A DNA stretch of 64,000 nt from Sporosarcina oncorhynchi (GTDB lineage: Bacteria > Bacillota > Bacilli > Bacillales_A > Planococcaceae), in contig NZ_CP129118.1 in NCBI RefSeq assembly GCF_033304615.1, positions 2,290,001-2,354,000 of the forward strand, written 5' to 3'. The notes under the pieces were generated by a model. It did not search any database and was not told where the DNA came from. It worked only from the letters and a program-made list of their open reading frames with translations. The first letter of the stretch is position 1. Each line of letters starts with the position of its first letter. A program made the position numbers and the translations under genes. Positions 1-9,465 of the stretch are shown here, piece after piece.

Positions 1-120
1 TTTCCTGCTCAATGAGACCCTATATTATTTATCCTATTCATATAGGACAATGGTCAGAACCTAAAATTATCTATAGTCAAGATTCAATACTTAACGAGTA
101 ATAACGGCTATATTTTTCAA

Positions 121-147
121 AAAAACAACGTCAGTGTACCTGACATT
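121..147 (-). terminator. Rho-independent terminator of the capsule operon
   Basis: On the minus strand an 8 bp stem (AATGTCAG with CTGACGTT, one G-T pair, 5-base loop) is followed by GTTTTTTTG. It lies just past the stop codon of the last glycosyltransferase, so the operon appears to end here. Nothing else is seen in bases 1-120. Confidence 0.75.
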
Positions 148-150
148 GTC

Positions 151-1155
151 TCAACGGGTCTTAACGATAAAATGCTTGGTCTTTATGAGTAGTTTAAACA
201 GATAGGATGTGCTGGGCAGCCCGATGCAATTAAGCAACACTTTTGTCGCGTTTTGAATTGGTGTATTCGTAAACGCCAATAAGTGTCTGTGCTCTGCAAT
301 GTCCCTCCAAATCATATGCCTATCCCGTTTTTTTAAGAATCCACTAAACCAGATTGCAAAATAGTATCTCGCTATTACATTTATCATTATCTGATTTTGT
401 AACTTTTCAAATCCAATAAGGTAGCTTACATTCCTACCCCAATAATCCGCGACAAATATACTATCTCGGAAATTTTTATATGAAAACTGAGAAGTAATTT
501 GCCCATCTCTATCTCTTCTATATACATATAGTGCCTTATCAATAAAACGTACGTTCTCTACTTTCATAAATATTGTGGGTGTCCAGATCACATCTTCGTA
601 ACTTCTTCCCACTTCAAATAAAAGATTGTTCTTCTCGATAAAATCTCTACGAATAACAGCTAAACATGCATACCAAGGGAAATTCTTTTCTTTATCTAAA
701 ATATAGGAGAGAATCTCTAATCCAGTTAGTCGGGAAATGATAGTTGAATCAAGTTTCAAGAACTTTTCTATTTTATTGTTTGTTGTTTCATAGTACTCAG
801 AGTGCCTAAAAAATAAATAGTCTATAGTGTTATTTAGTTGTAATTCAGTAACAACAGTTTCTAACAAAGTATTCTCCCAAAAATCATCTGAGTCCAAAAA
901 GATTATATATTCTCCGGTAGCTTTTTTTATACCAGTGTTTCGTGCATCCGAGAGTCCACCGTTTTTTTGTTTGTATAAAGATATACACTCGTATGCTGCA
1001 AAGTACTTTCTGCAAATCTTATCACTGTTATCTGTAGATCCATCATTAATTAAAAGTATTTCAATATTTTTATACGATTGTTTTAGAACACTCTCAATTG
1101 CATCTTCTAGGTACTTTTCGACATTATAAACCGGAATGATTATTGTAATCTTTAT
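151..1155 (-). CDS. GT2 family glycosyltransferase
   Basis: A GT-A fold family 2 glycosyltransferase (about 334 aa) that probably adds one sugar to the lipid-linked capsule repeat unit at the inner membrane face. The N-terminus reads ITIIIPVYN, followed by INDGSTDNS, GGLSDARN and the metal-binding FLDSDDFW, all family hallmarks. The C-terminal half is less conserved. The start is unusual: upstream of the conserved ITIIIPVYN there is no in-frame ATG, GTG or TTG before a stop codon. A good GAGGTGA site lies 6 bases before an ATA codon at 1155, which gives the expected MKITIIIPVYN. Starting at the TTG at 897 would delete the catalytic core and is rejected. Last gene of the operon, 22 bases after the polymerase gene. 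Confidence 0.85.
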   Translation of the reverse strand: MKITIIIPVYNVEKYLEDAIESVLKQSYKNIEILLINDGSTDNSDKICRKYFAAYECISLYKQKNGGLSDARNTGIKKATGEYIIFLDSDDFWENTLLETVVTELQLNNTIDYLFFRHSEYYETTNNKIEKFLKLDSTIISRLTGLEILSYILDKEKNFPWYACLAVIRRDFIEKNNLLFEVGRSYEDVIWTPTIFMKVENVRFIDKALYVYRRDRDGQITSQFSYKNFRDSIFVADYWGRNVSYLIGFEKLQNQIMINVIARYYFAIWFSGFLKKRDRHMIWRDIAEHRHLLAFTNTPIQNATKVLLNCIGLPSTSYLFKLLIKTKHFIVKTR

Positions 1156-1177
1156 TCTAAATCACCTCATATCGCTG

Positions 1178-2317
1178 TTATCTTTTAGGAATTTGTTTGA
1201 CTAAGTGATAATAACGTGATGAAAAAGTATACTCACTTGAATTATAAATATGGATATATGGAATTATTGATTCGCTGTCATAATTTATCTCAGCCTGCTG
1301 TACCATCGAATTCAACTCTTTATTTAAATATAAAAAACTGAATATCGTTATTAAGTACGCAATTATCAATTTATTTATTTTAACTTTATAGAGAGAATAA
1401 ATATTAGAGAATAACAGAATCTCCAATACTCGACCATATATAGAAAGTCTAGAAGCGCTTAACTCTCCACCGAATTGGAAAAAGAAATAAAATAGAATAC
1501 TAAAAATATAAACGTTTAGTATTTTATAGTTAATTTCTTTAGCTTTTATTAGTTGTTTGTAATAGATAAGGGCTACTATTAGTAAGATGAGTCTCGCTAC
1601 ACTCTGAAAATCGAATGGATTTAGAGACACGTTCTGTTGTATATAAGGGGTGATTTTTGAAACTAAGAAGGAACTGGGAATATAATTAACGATAAAACCT
1701 AGAGGGAGTGAAGCAAACAAAACGGCTACACCTGTTAACACGATATAGTTTTTCATACTTAGTTTCGCTTTTGAAAGAAAATATAATGCAATAAGTATTA
1801 ACGAGGAAGTATGGATGAAAGATAATAAAATGGAAATAACAATAATTTTTAATGCTTTTTTTTCTTCAATACATTTTACTAAATAGTAAATTCCTATTGC
1901 TATTGTTAAACTTTGTCTAAGTCCGCTGAGTGTCCAGACAAAATAAAACATACAAAAGTATAAAAACATCGCAAGCATTGAATTTTCACTATATCTCCAT
2001 GCTAATTTATACATAAAGAACAGGTTTACTGCAGCAATTATGGAAATATATAGTTGATAGGGTATTCCCAATTCCTTAAAAATAGAGCCAACCATTCGAA
2101 AGCCTAATTCTTGAGGCGCTAGACCATATTTATATTCTTCTAAAAAGGAACTATATAATTGATCGTATAAATATTGATAAGCAAAGTAATCTGTTCCAAT
2201 TCCATATCTAAAAAATGAAATAAGCGCTAATGCCAGAGTGAAAAATAGTAAAACTCTCTTTTTGTTTTGGCAAAAAAACGAGAAGAATGTCCCCACTATA
2301 AAAAGTGCATAGAACAT
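1178..2317 (-). CDS. EpsG-family polysaccharide polymerase (Wzy-like)
   Basis: Integral membrane protein of 379 aa with about ten hydrophobic segments. It fits the EpsG/Wzy group that polymerises undecaprenyl-linked repeat units outside the membrane. The conserved N-terminal signature RYGIGTDYFAYQYLY (about residues 37-51) is typical of EpsG proteins. A second hallmark is the WTLSGLRQSLTIAIG segment near residue 130. It sits between two glycosyltransferase genes, 8 bases after the stop of the upstream one. It is the only polymerase candidate in the operon. No flippase-like multi-pass protein accompanies it. Substrate specificity cannot be read from the sequence. Confidence 0.85.
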   Translation of the reverse strand: MFYALFIVGTFFSFFCQNKKRVLLFFTLALALISFFRYGIGTDYFAYQYLYDQLYSSFLEEYKYGLAPQELGFRMVGSIFKELGIPYQLYISIIAAVNLFFMYKLAWRYSENSMLAMFLYFCMFYFVWTLSGLRQSLTIAIGIYYLVKCIEEKKALKIIVISILLSFIHTSSLILIALYFLSKAKLSMKNYIVLTGVAVLFASLPLGFIVNYIPSSFLVSKITPYIQQNVSLNPFDFQSVARLILLIVALIYYKQLIKAKEINYKILNVYIFSILFYFFFQFGGELSASRLSIYGRVLEILLFSNIYSLYKVKINKLIIAYLITIFSFLYLNKELNSMVQQAEINYDSESIIPYIHIYNSSEYTFSSRYYHLVKQIPKR

Positions 2318-2325
2318 TAATACAC

Positions 2326-3399
2326 CTACTTCGCTAACAAATTTACAATTGAAGTATTTTCAGAATGGCTTTCAAAATTCGGATTTATTGCTTTGTAGCC
2401 TATTTCACCTTCCAATACTTTCTTCATTAAATCTACTAATTCATCTACGTTAAATGGGTCAAAGAAGTAAGCGTTCGGATATTCCTCTAAAATCTCTCTA
2501 GCAAATGGACAATCTGCAGCAAAAATGATACTTCTATGCAACTTTGCTTCTACTAATGGCAATCCGAATGTTTCAATATAAGAAGGGAATAATAATATTG
2601 ATTTGGAGTAATAACTGAATACATCACTTCTTTGTAAAGATCCCCCAAACTCAATAGGTAACTGATTCTCAACTGACTGTCTCTTCAAAGCCGATATAGT
2701 AGGGTTTTCATCGCCTTTTAAAGTGAAAAACACGTTAAAGTCTATCAAAAATTCCTTTACTATTTTGCTGGCTTCCACAATTATTGAATGGTTTTTGTAT
2801 TCCATGCTATTGGCTGGATAGAAAAAAGTTGATATTGAATTTAATGTTGGCTCAAAATAATGAGGATCCGTTATATTGATTTTAGGAGCAATAACTTTTA
2901 TGTTGCTTTCATTAACACCGGCAATCTTAACACATGCCTTTTTCATCCACTCAGTTTGCACAATGACTTGGTTTGCTTTTTTAATCGATCGGATAATTCC
3001 TCGTCCAATAATGTTTTGATAAATCCAAAACAATTTGTTTTCGTTAAATGAAAATTTGTAGTCTATAAATGGTAATGCTTGATGAACATATAGAGTTTGC
3101 TCACATTGCAATCTAGGTATAATCATGTTTTGTAAGGATAAAACTTTGTCAATCTTGAACTTACTAATCATTTTAGGCGCAATTATTATGTCAAAAAACA
3201 ATCTATGAAACCAACTTTTTTTAATCCATGGAAATCGTAAAACTTCTATGTTCGCCGTATTTTTCAGAGTAGGTACACCTACTACGAAATACCATTCTAT
3301 CTCCGGATTGTTGGATTGAACGACATCATTATAGAAGTCTTGAAGTATAGTTAAAGCTCCTCCACTTTCCGCAGGAACGTCAAACACCATTATCCTCAT
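2326..3399 (-). CDS. Glycosyltransferase (GT-B, family 4/1)
   Basis: Cytoplasmic GT-B glycosyltransferase of 357 aa, probably transferring one sugar of the repeat unit. The N-terminal Rossmann half begins MRIMVFDVPAESGGALTIL. The C-terminal donor-binding half carries YPANSMEYKNH and SYIETFGLPLVEAK, the usual E-x7-E type region. I use the ATG at 3399 because it forms an ATGA overlap with the TGA of the upstream capG gene, a classic translational coupling. A longer reading from 3423 has no conserved residues in its extra eight codons. Donor and acceptor are unknown. Confidence 0.85.
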   Translation of the reverse strand: MRIMVFDVPAESGGALTILQDFYNDVVQSNNPEIEWYFVVGVPTLKNTANIEVLRFPWIKKSWFHRLFFDIIIAPKMISKFKIDKVLSLQNMIIPRLQCEQTLYVHQALPFIDYKFSFNENKLFWIYQNIIGRGIIRSIKKANQVIVQTEWMKKACVKIAGVNESNIKVIAPKINITDPHYFEPTLNSISTFFYPANSMEYKNHSIIVEASKIVKEFLIDFNVFFTLKGDENPTISALKRQSVENQLPIEFGGSLQRSDVFSYYSKSILLFPSYIETFGLPLVEAKLHRSIIFAADCPFAREILEEYPNAYFFDPFNVDELVDLMKKVLEGEIGYKAINPNFESHSENTSIVNLLAK

Positions 3400-4535
3400 G
3401 GTGTCTGCTCGACCTTTCCCCAAATGATTCTATTTATTACTGGAACATAACTTTGAACGATTTTCACGATTTTAATCGAGAAATTATTATCTTTATAATC
3501 ATTTGATATAAATGATCTTTTATCGTTTTTCTTTAACGAACAGGCTAATGCAACTGCCTGTCTTAATTCACTTCCTGTTATCCCACCGATTATGATTGAT
3601 CCCTTATCTAACACTTCTGGACGTTCCGTGGAAGTTCTAATTAACACTCCAGGAAACTTAAGAATTGCAGATTCCTCGGATAATGTTCCACTATCTGAAA
3701 GGACAACATATGCATTCATTTGCAAGAAATTATAATCCAAGAATCCCAATGGCTCGACTTGACGAACTAAAGGATGAAATGTGAATTCTCGTTCTTGTAT
3801 TCGTTTCATACTTCGTGGATGAGTTGAATAGAGGACGGGCAGCTGATATGTTTCCGCTATTTCATTAATAGCTTTCATTAAAGAATAGAAATTGTCTACT
3901 TGGTCGATATTCTCTTCTCGATGTGCCGATACAAGTATATATTCATCCCTTTTGAGCTCTAGTTCCTTTAGAGCTTGGCTTTGTAGAATCGTGTCAAAGT
4001 TCTTCTGCAAGACTTCAGTCATTGGAGAACCTGTGACAAAAACATGGTCCTTTCTGACTCCCTCGGAAAGCAAATATCTTCTACTATGCTCTGTGTAACA
4101 AAGATTAATATCAGAAATATGATCTATAATTTTTCGATTAATCTCTTCTGGAACATTTTGATCAAAACACCGGTTTCCTGCTTCCATATGAAAGATTGGT
4201 ATTTTAAGTCTTTTAGCTGCAATCCCCGACAAGCAACTATTTGTGTCTCCCAAAATGAGAAGTGCATCTGGCATCTCTGTGCTTAAAACTTCGTAAGTTT
4301 TGGATATAATATTCCCAATACTTTCCCCTAGATCTTTTCCAGCTACATGCAAATAGTGATCGGGTTCTCTTAGTCCGAACTCCTCAAAAAAGACTTGGTT
4401 TAATGTATAATCGTAATTTTGTCCAGTATGAACTAGAATATGCTCAAAATAATTATCGCAAGCTTTAATTGTTTCAGATAATCGAATGATTTCAGGGCGA
4501 GTTCCAACTATTGTCATCACTTTGAGCTTTGTCAC
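3396..4535 (-). CDS. capG: UDP-GlcNAc 2-epimerase family, CapG/FnlC type
   Basis: Non-hydrolysing UDP-N-acetylglucosamine 2-epimerase family enzyme (379 aa). Family motifs include VGTRPEIIRLS near the start, HTGQNYDYTLNQVFFEEF, the HMEAGNRCFDQNVPEEINRK loop and SDSGTLSEESAIL. With capE and capF directly upstream it most likely performs the last step of the CapE-CapF-CapG route, giving UDP-N-acetyl-L-fucosamine from its talosamine epimer in the cytoplasm. On its own it would be annotated WecB/MnaA, which works on UDP-GlcNAc; context favours CapG. The gap after capF is only 3 bases and the next gene overlaps its stop. Confidence 0.9.
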   Translation of the reverse strand: MTKLKVMTIVGTRPEIIRLSETIKACDNYFEHILVHTGQNYDYTLNQVFFEEFGLREPDHYLHVAGKDLGESIGNIISKTYEVLSTEMPDALLILGDTNSCLSGIAAKRLKIPIFHMEAGNRCFDQNVPEEINRKIIDHISDINLCYTEHSRRYLLSEGVRKDHVFVTGSPMTEVLQKNFDTILQSQALKELELKRDEYILVSAHREENIDQVDNFYSLMKAINEIAETYQLPVLYSTHPRSMKRIQEREFTFHPLVRQVEPLGFLDYNFLQMNAYVVLSDSGTLSEESAILKFPGVLIRTSTERPEVLDKGSIIIGGITGSELRQAVALACSLKKNDKRSFISNDYKDNNFSIKIVKIVQSYVPVINRIIWGKVEQTP

Positions 4536-4538
4536 GGA

Positions 4539-5648
4539 TCATACCTCCATATAATACGTATCTGTTTTTTCAGGATTAAAAATCTCAGATGCCCAAAATA
4601 ATGTGATTAGTTCATCCTCGCCGATATTTTCAATAGAGTGCGCATATCCAGCGGGTACGTCCACTACTTCAGGTTTTTCTCCAATGACCTTATATTCAAT
4701 ATTCTGATCTATTCCAACTTGCCTAAATTTAATAATTGCCTCTCCTTTTATTACTAGAAACTTCTCAACCTTTGTGTGATGCCAATGATTTCCTCTAGTA
4801 ATTCCTTTACCTGTCTTTGAGATGAAAAATTGGCCCATACTTTCTGATTTAATAAATTCAGCTAGCCATCCACGTTCATCAGTTTGTTTCTTTAATTGAT
4901 ATGAAAACTTGTCATTTTCTATATATGACAAATAAGTTGCATATAACGCCCTATCAAATCCCGAGGCTAAGGAAGGCATTATTAAGGTTTCTCGATTACG
5001 TTTAAATTCTTTAATTTTATCTGCTAATTTTTGCAATGAGATTCTATAGGTTTTTGGTACAACGTAATAATCACATTTTTCATCTTTTATATAATTCAAT
5101 GCGCTAATAAATTCACCCACTACATCATCAATATAATTCAATGTAACTATTCTCTCTTCGTCATGTATATGAATGGGCTTTCCCCTGGCAATGTTATAGC
5201 AGAATGTAGAGACGACGCTATTGTAATTCGGCTTTGACCATTTCCCAAATAGATTAGGTAAACGATAAATTAGAACCGATGATTTATTTATCTCCGAATG
5301 CGAATGAAGAAGCATTTCGGAAAATCTTTTACTTTCTGCATATGGACTGTTGTTGTTAACTTGGATGGATGAACTGAATAATATAGGGGCTTTATTTCCA
5401 TTTGTTTGTAAGAGTCTTACAAGGCTTTCTGTTAGGCCACTATTGTCAATTTTAAAATCTTCAGTGTTCGTAGTGCGATTTACACCTGCAAAATGGAATA
5501 CAAATTCACACTCTTTTGTATAATGTTCAAGATCTTCCATTGTACTTTCCCTTGTGTATGCATAAATGTCTTGATAACCCATATTTCTTAATTGAGCTGC
5601 TACATTTTTACCTAGAAATCCGGTTGCTCCAGTAATAAGTATTTTCAA
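4539..5648 (-). CDS. capF: CapF: bifunctional UDP-sugar epimerase/reductase
   Basis: Cytoplasmic two-domain enzyme of 369 aa. Residues 1-about 245 are a short-chain dehydrogenase fold with TGATGFLGKNVAAQL for NAD(P)H binding and YAESKRFSE containing the Tyr-x3-Lys pair. The last 115 residues form a cupin with GNHWHHTKVEKFLVIKG as the metal ligand region, then a second His in AGYAHSIENIG. This layout is diagnostic of CapF, which epimerises and reduces the CapE product on the way to UDP-L-FucNAc. It lies between capE and capG with short gaps. Confidence 0.93.
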   Translation of the reverse strand: MKILITGATGFLGKNVAAQLRNMGYQDIYAYTRESTMEDLEHYTKECEFVFHFAGVNRTTNTEDFKIDNSGLTESLVRLLQTNGNKAPILFSSSIQVNNNSPYAESKRFSEMLLHSHSEINKSSVLIYRLPNLFGKWSKPNYNSVVSTFCYNIARGKPIHIHDEERIVTLNYIDDVVGEFISALNYIKDEKCDYYVVPKTYRISLQKLADKIKEFKRNRETLIMPSLASGFDRALYATYLSYIENDKFSYQLKKQTDERGWLAEFIKSESMGQFFISKTGKGITRGNHWHHTKVEKFLVIKGEAIIKFRQVGIDQNIEYKVIGEKPEVVDVPAGYAHSIENIGEDELITLFWASEIFNPEKTDTYYMEV

Positions 5649-5661
5649 CTTTATCCCCCCT

Positions 5662-6687
5662 TTAATGCATACTAAAAAGACTTTCTAGTTCACTTTGAAT
5701 ATATGGAAGTACGAGAAGTTTTTCTTTGATTTCATTTACAGTTAATCTCTTCGTATTATTCGAATTATACTCACTCGTAAACGAACCCCCATCGTCCCCT
5801 AGCGAATAATACTTTTCATAATTTAAGTCTCTGTTGTCAGCTGGTATTTGATAATAACCTTTAAGGTCAACAGCAACTTTATGCTCTTCTCTAGTCAAAA
5901 GCGTTTCATATAACTTTTCTCCATGACGTGTACCAATCTCACGGATTTCGTTTGAAGCATCAAACAGCTCTAACAATGCTTGGGCAAGGTCACGAATCGT
6001 CGATGACGGTGATTTCTGCACCATAATATCGCCAGCCTTGGCATGCTTAAAGGCAAAGAGAACAAGTTCCACTGCCTCCTCAAGATTCATCAGGAAGCGT
6101 GTCATACTCGGATCAGTAAGTGTTAACGGCTTTCCGGCTTTAATTTGTTCAACTAATATAGGAATGACAGAGCCACGGGACGCCATTACATTTCCATATC
6201 GGGTCCCACAAATAAGCGTTTTATCAGCCGAAATTGTCTTGGATTTTGCGACAAAAACTTTCTCCATCATCGCTTTAGAAATTCCCATTGCATTTATTGG
6301 ATAGGCAGCTTTATCCGTCGATAGACAAATCACTTTTTTCACGCCATTGCGTATGGATGCATTCAGAACATTTTCGGTCCCTAAAACATTCGTTTTTACA
6401 GCCTCCATTGGATAAAACTCGCATGATGGAACTTGTTTCAGTGCTGCGGCATGAAACACATAATCCACCTCACTCATGGCGTCATGTAGACTTGCAATAT
6501 CTCTAACATCCCCAATATAGAATTTCAGCTTCTCATTTTGAAATTGGCTTCTCATATCATTCTGCTTTTTTTCATCGCGAGAAAATATCCTGATTTCTTT
6601 CACATCAGTTGTTAAGAACCGTTTCATGACTGCATTGCCAAATGAACCTGTTCCACCAGTGATTAATAGAGTTTTATTCGTGAACAT
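5662..6687 (-). CDS. capE: CapE: UDP-GlcNAc 4,6-dehydratase (5-inverting)
   Basis: SDR-family dehydratase (341 aa) catalysing the first committed step from UDP-GlcNAc toward UDP-N-acetyl-L-fucosamine. It shows TGGTGSFGNAVMKRF, the FHAAALKQVPSCEFYP segment, STDKAAYPINAMGISKAMME (in which the usual catalytic Tyr of YxxxK is Met, as in CapE/FlaA1-type enzymes) and RYGNVMASRGSV. I place the start at the ATG at 6687 because GGAAGTG lies 6 bases upstream; an ATG at 6702 lies directly on that site. Either start overlaps the upstream glycosyltransferase gene. Confidence 0.9.
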   Translation of the reverse strand: MFTNKTLLITGGTGSFGNAVMKRFLTTDVKEIRIFSRDEKKQNDMRSQFQNEKLKFYIGDVRDIASLHDAMSEVDYVFHAAALKQVPSCEFYPMEAVKTNVLGTENVLNASIRNGVKKVICLSTDKAAYPINAMGISKAMMEKVFVAKSKTISADKTLICGTRYGNVMASRGSVIPILVEQIKAGKPLTLTDPSMTRFLMNLEEAVELVLFAFKHAKAGDIMVQKSPSSTIRDLAQALLELFDASNEIREIGTRHGEKLYETLLTREEHKVAVDLKGYYQIPADNRDLNYEKYYSLGDDGGSFTSEYNSNNTKRLTVNEIKEKLLVLPYIQSELESLFSMH

Positions 6688-7936
6688 ACTTTTCACTTCC
6701 ATCCGTAGTAGTCACTACACTTTCAATTTCATGCAAGTATTTTTCTATACCTTTTTCTTTCGAATAGGTAGATAAGTAAAGATTTTTCGCATTTGTCGAA
6801 TGTGTTTTTCTAATGTCATGAGAATTTCTGTAATTGTTGATAACGGTGATTAATCTTTCGTGATCGCCTTGCAATATGCTCCTGCCGCAATTAGCAGTAA
6901 TGATGCTCTTTGCTATATCTGTATGGTTGTCCATGATTGCAATTACGGGCTTTCCAGCAGCCAAATAGCCGTATGTTTTACTTGGAACTCCCAATCCTTC
7001 TGTACCTTTTGCTAAACTGACGATACATATGTCGCTGATTTTTAAGACATCCGCATACGAAGAATCTATTAAGAAGCCATACACTTTCACATTAGGTATC
7101 TCATTTTCTTTGATGAATTCTTTTAAGTTTTCAACCTTATTTCCATGTCCACAAAATACGAATAAAATATCAGTTTGATTTCTAAAATGAAATAACGCAT
7201 ACTGGATTGTCTCCATGTCTTGAAATGTCCCCATATTTCCTGAATATAAAATGATGAAACTGAACTGTTCTCTTAAGTGAAGATATTCATAGTTAGCAAT
7301 TTCATCAGTTGCAATATATTCTTCATTTGAATACCAGTTCGGAATAACTGCGAGATTTTTTTCCGTAACAGCAAGTTCTTCTTGAATGACATATTCTTTC
7401 ATTTCATTTCCAAGCAGAATGATTTTATCAGCTTTTTTATACGTTCTATGGTTTATAAAATTCATGATTTTATGGATTAAACCATTTACTTTAATCGAAT
7501 TGCTTTTCAATGCGCTATCCGGATATATGTCAAAGACGACAAAAATAAATTTAGTCCCAAACATTTTCTTCATATAATAGGGAATGATCGGTAAAATTGG
7601 AGGATTGGAATATACGATTATTGTTTTAAACCTTCGTAAAAAGAACACTTTTAAAAGCACAGCAATAAAAAAGGTGAAAAAGTTTACAATTCGACCTACT
7701 TTTGTTTTATTATTTAATGTCGTGTACTTAACTCTATGAATTGTTACGTCTTTATATTTTTCATTCATTAGCACTTTATCCAGATTGCTCTTCACATAAT
7801 TCTTAGGATATCCCGTTACCACACCAACGGATAATCCTCTTTGTTGCAAGCCTATTGCAAGTTCCGTTGGCAAAGTTGCTGAAGAAATATATTCAGGGTA
7901 AAAGTACTGGCATAATATCGCTACATCTTTCTTCAT
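6674..7936 (-). CDS. Family 4 glycosyltransferase, WbuB-like
   Basis: GT-B glycosyltransferase of 420 aa in the WbuB/WcaI-like group that often adds FucNAc-type sugars. The N-terminus MKKDVAILCQYFYPEYISS and the following LPTELAIGLQQRG are typical of this group. The donor domain contains YSGNMGTFQDMETI, VYGFLIDSSYADVL and KGTEGLGVPSKTYGYLAAGKP. Its position directly before capE suggests, but does not prove, that it uses the UDP-L-FucNAc made by the CapEFG enzymes. It is separated from capC by about 80 bases and overlaps capE at its 3' end. Confidence 0.87.
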   Translation of the reverse strand: MKKDVAILCQYFYPEYISSATLPTELAIGLQQRGLSVGVVTGYPKNYVKSNLDKVLMNEKYKDVTIHRVKYTTLNNKTKVGRIVNFFTFFIAVLLKVFFLRRFKTIIVYSNPPILPIIPYYMKKMFGTKFIFVVFDIYPDSALKSNSIKVNGLIHKIMNFINHRTYKKADKIILLGNEMKEYVIQEELAVTEKNLAVIPNWYSNEEYIATDEIANYEYLHLREQFSFIILYSGNMGTFQDMETIQYALFHFRNQTDILFVFCGHGNKVENLKEFIKENEIPNVKVYGFLIDSSYADVLKISDICIVSLAKGTEGLGVPSKTYGYLAAGKPVIAIMDNHTDIAKSIITANCGRSILQGDHERLITVINNYRNSHDIRKTHSTNAKNLYLSTYSKEKGIEKYLHEIESVVTTTDGSEKYVHE

Positions 7937-8017
7937 AGATTCTCACCCATTTCTACTTTCCATCCAATGGTTACCATACAAACTCCACCACTTTTTTGTT
8001 TGAAGATTCACGGATTC

Positions 8018-8737
8018 TCATAAGCTGAACGGTTCATCTGCTAGTATGCAGTGATTATTGTTCAATAGTACTTCGACGATAGTAGACAGCTTCTTTTTCT
8101 CTAATACGCGTAATCCTTTCCAAAAGTGGTTTTTTCGAGTCGTAATATTATGTGTATCAGATCCATAACAATGAATCAGGTTTGCTTTTATTAATTGAAA
8201 AGCAATTTTCTGAACTCTTCTTCCATATATACCTAGTAAACTATCTGCATTCACTTGAGCATAAGCCCCTAATTTGATTAGCCGTTGAAGGATATGAGGA
8301 TCGCTTATAATCGCAATGTTCCGTTCTGGATGAGCAATTATAGGTATAAAACCGTCGTGAACTATTGACTCTATCATTTGAAATGAAAAGAGAGGTACTG
8401 TATATGAGGGCATTTCTAACAATAAATACCGTGAATTTGCTAATGTGAGAGCTTCACCTGAATGTATATGTTCAATAAGGTTTTCATGTAGACGAATTTC
8501 CTGTCCAGTATGGAGCTGAATGTTGATGTTCAATTGCTTTGTGATTGCGGCTAACTCGGGGACTAGTCGTTTTATAGTATTTGGTCTGACATCATAAGAT
8601 GGATGAAACGCATGGGGTGTAATAATTATTTCTGTTATCCCTTGTTCACTTGCCATCTTCAACATTTGAATTGAAGTCTCCACATGCTTTGGACCATCAT
8701 CAACTCCATATAGTAAGTGAACATGCATATCTAGCAC
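8018..8737 (-). CDS. capC: CapC/YwqE-type PHP protein-tyrosine phosphatase
   Basis: Manganese-dependent PHP-fold tyrosine phosphatase (239 aa) that removes phosphate from the CapB-type kinase and so controls polymer length and export. Metal ligands are visible as H5-x-H7 in MLDMHVHLLYGVDDGP, then TPHAFHP (H42, H45), a Glu in the QEIRLH motif, AHPERN and SDTHNI near the C-terminus. It follows the kinase gene by 17 bases, the standard gene order for Gram-positive capsule loci. Confidence 0.93.
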   Translation of the reverse strand: MLDMHVHLLYGVDDGPKHVETSIQMLKMASEQGITEIIITPHAFHPSYDVRPNTIKRLVPELAAITKQLNINIQLHTGQEIRLHENLIEHIHSGEALTLANSRYLLLEMPSYTVPLFSFQMIESIVHDGFIPIIAHPERNIAIISDPHILQRLIKLGAYAQVNADSLLGIYGRRVQKIAFQLIKANLIHCYGSDTHNITTRKNHFWKGLRVLEKKKLSTIVEVLLNNNHCILADEPFSL

Positions 8738-8754
8738 TTTTAACCTCCTAGATA

Positions 8755-9465
8755 CTAGTCTAATTCGAATGAACGATAATAATGATAATAATTTCCATCG
8801 CTCTTTATTTTGTAATTATTTAATACAGTTCCTAAGATTTTTGCTTTAGAGGAATGCAAAACTTCAATTGCGCGTATGATAGATTCTTTTTTTGTTTTTT
8901 TCGTACTAACAACTAGAATGGTTCCATCACATTTATTTGCTAAAATTTGCGCATCTGCTACTGTCAATACAGGGGGGGCATCAATTATAATGACATCATA
9001 TTTAACTTTCATTGCATTAATTAACGAATCCAACATGGAAGATCCTAATAGCTCCGCTGGATTGGATGGTATTTGACCACAAGGTATAATATCGAGGCCT
9101 TCAATAAACGTCTTTTGTATTACATCAGCAACTGACCATTGCTTAGATAAAATATTTGATAAGCCTGGGGAGTTCGTTGTTTGAAACGTATAGTGCATTG
9201 AAGGTTTTCTCATATCGCTATCAATTAGCAGAACCTTTTTACCCTCTTGAGCAAAAACAATTCCAACATTGGCAGCAGTCGTTGACTTTCCCTCACCCGG
9301 AGATGCAGATGTAAACAAGATCGTTTTCACATCTAAATCTGGCATTGCAAATTTTATATTCGTCCGAACAGTTCGATACTGCTCGGATATCATCGAAGTA
9401 GGATTGATAAATGCTATAAGTTTCCTTCCTAACATTTGCAGACGGATTTTTTTTCGTTTAGACAT
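8755..9465 (-). CDS. capB: CapB/CpsD-type bacterial tyrosine kinase
   Basis: BY-kinase of 236 aa. Walker A lies in SASPGEGKST (residues 53-62), Walker A' in VLLIDSDMRKP (about 78-88) and Walker B in DVIIIDAPPV (about 157-166). The extreme C-terminus holds a Tyr cluster (YYHYY, residues 226-230), the expected autophosphorylation tail. It lacks membrane segments and so should depend on CapA for activation, as in staphylococci. Its start overlaps the 3' end of capA by 8 bases. It regulates polysaccharide assembly through cycles with the CapC phosphatase. Confidence 0.95.
   Translation of the reverse strand: MSKRKKIRLQMLGRKLIAFINPTSMISEQYRTVRTNIKFAMPDLDVKTILFTSASPGEGKSTTAANVGIVFAQEGKKVLLIDSDMRKPSMHYTFQTTNSPGLSNILSKQWSVADVIQKTFIEGLDIIPCGQIPSNPAELLGSSMLDSLINAMKVKYDVIIIDAPPVLTVADAQILANKCDGTILVVSTKKTKKESIIRAIEVLHSSKAKILGTVLNNYKIKSDGNYYHYYRSFELD

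Noticed and set aside
897..900. TTG at 897 as start of the GT2 gene
   Set aside because: It would remove the nucleotide-binding N-terminus (PVYN and DGSTD motifs), which is clearly present and in frame upstream.
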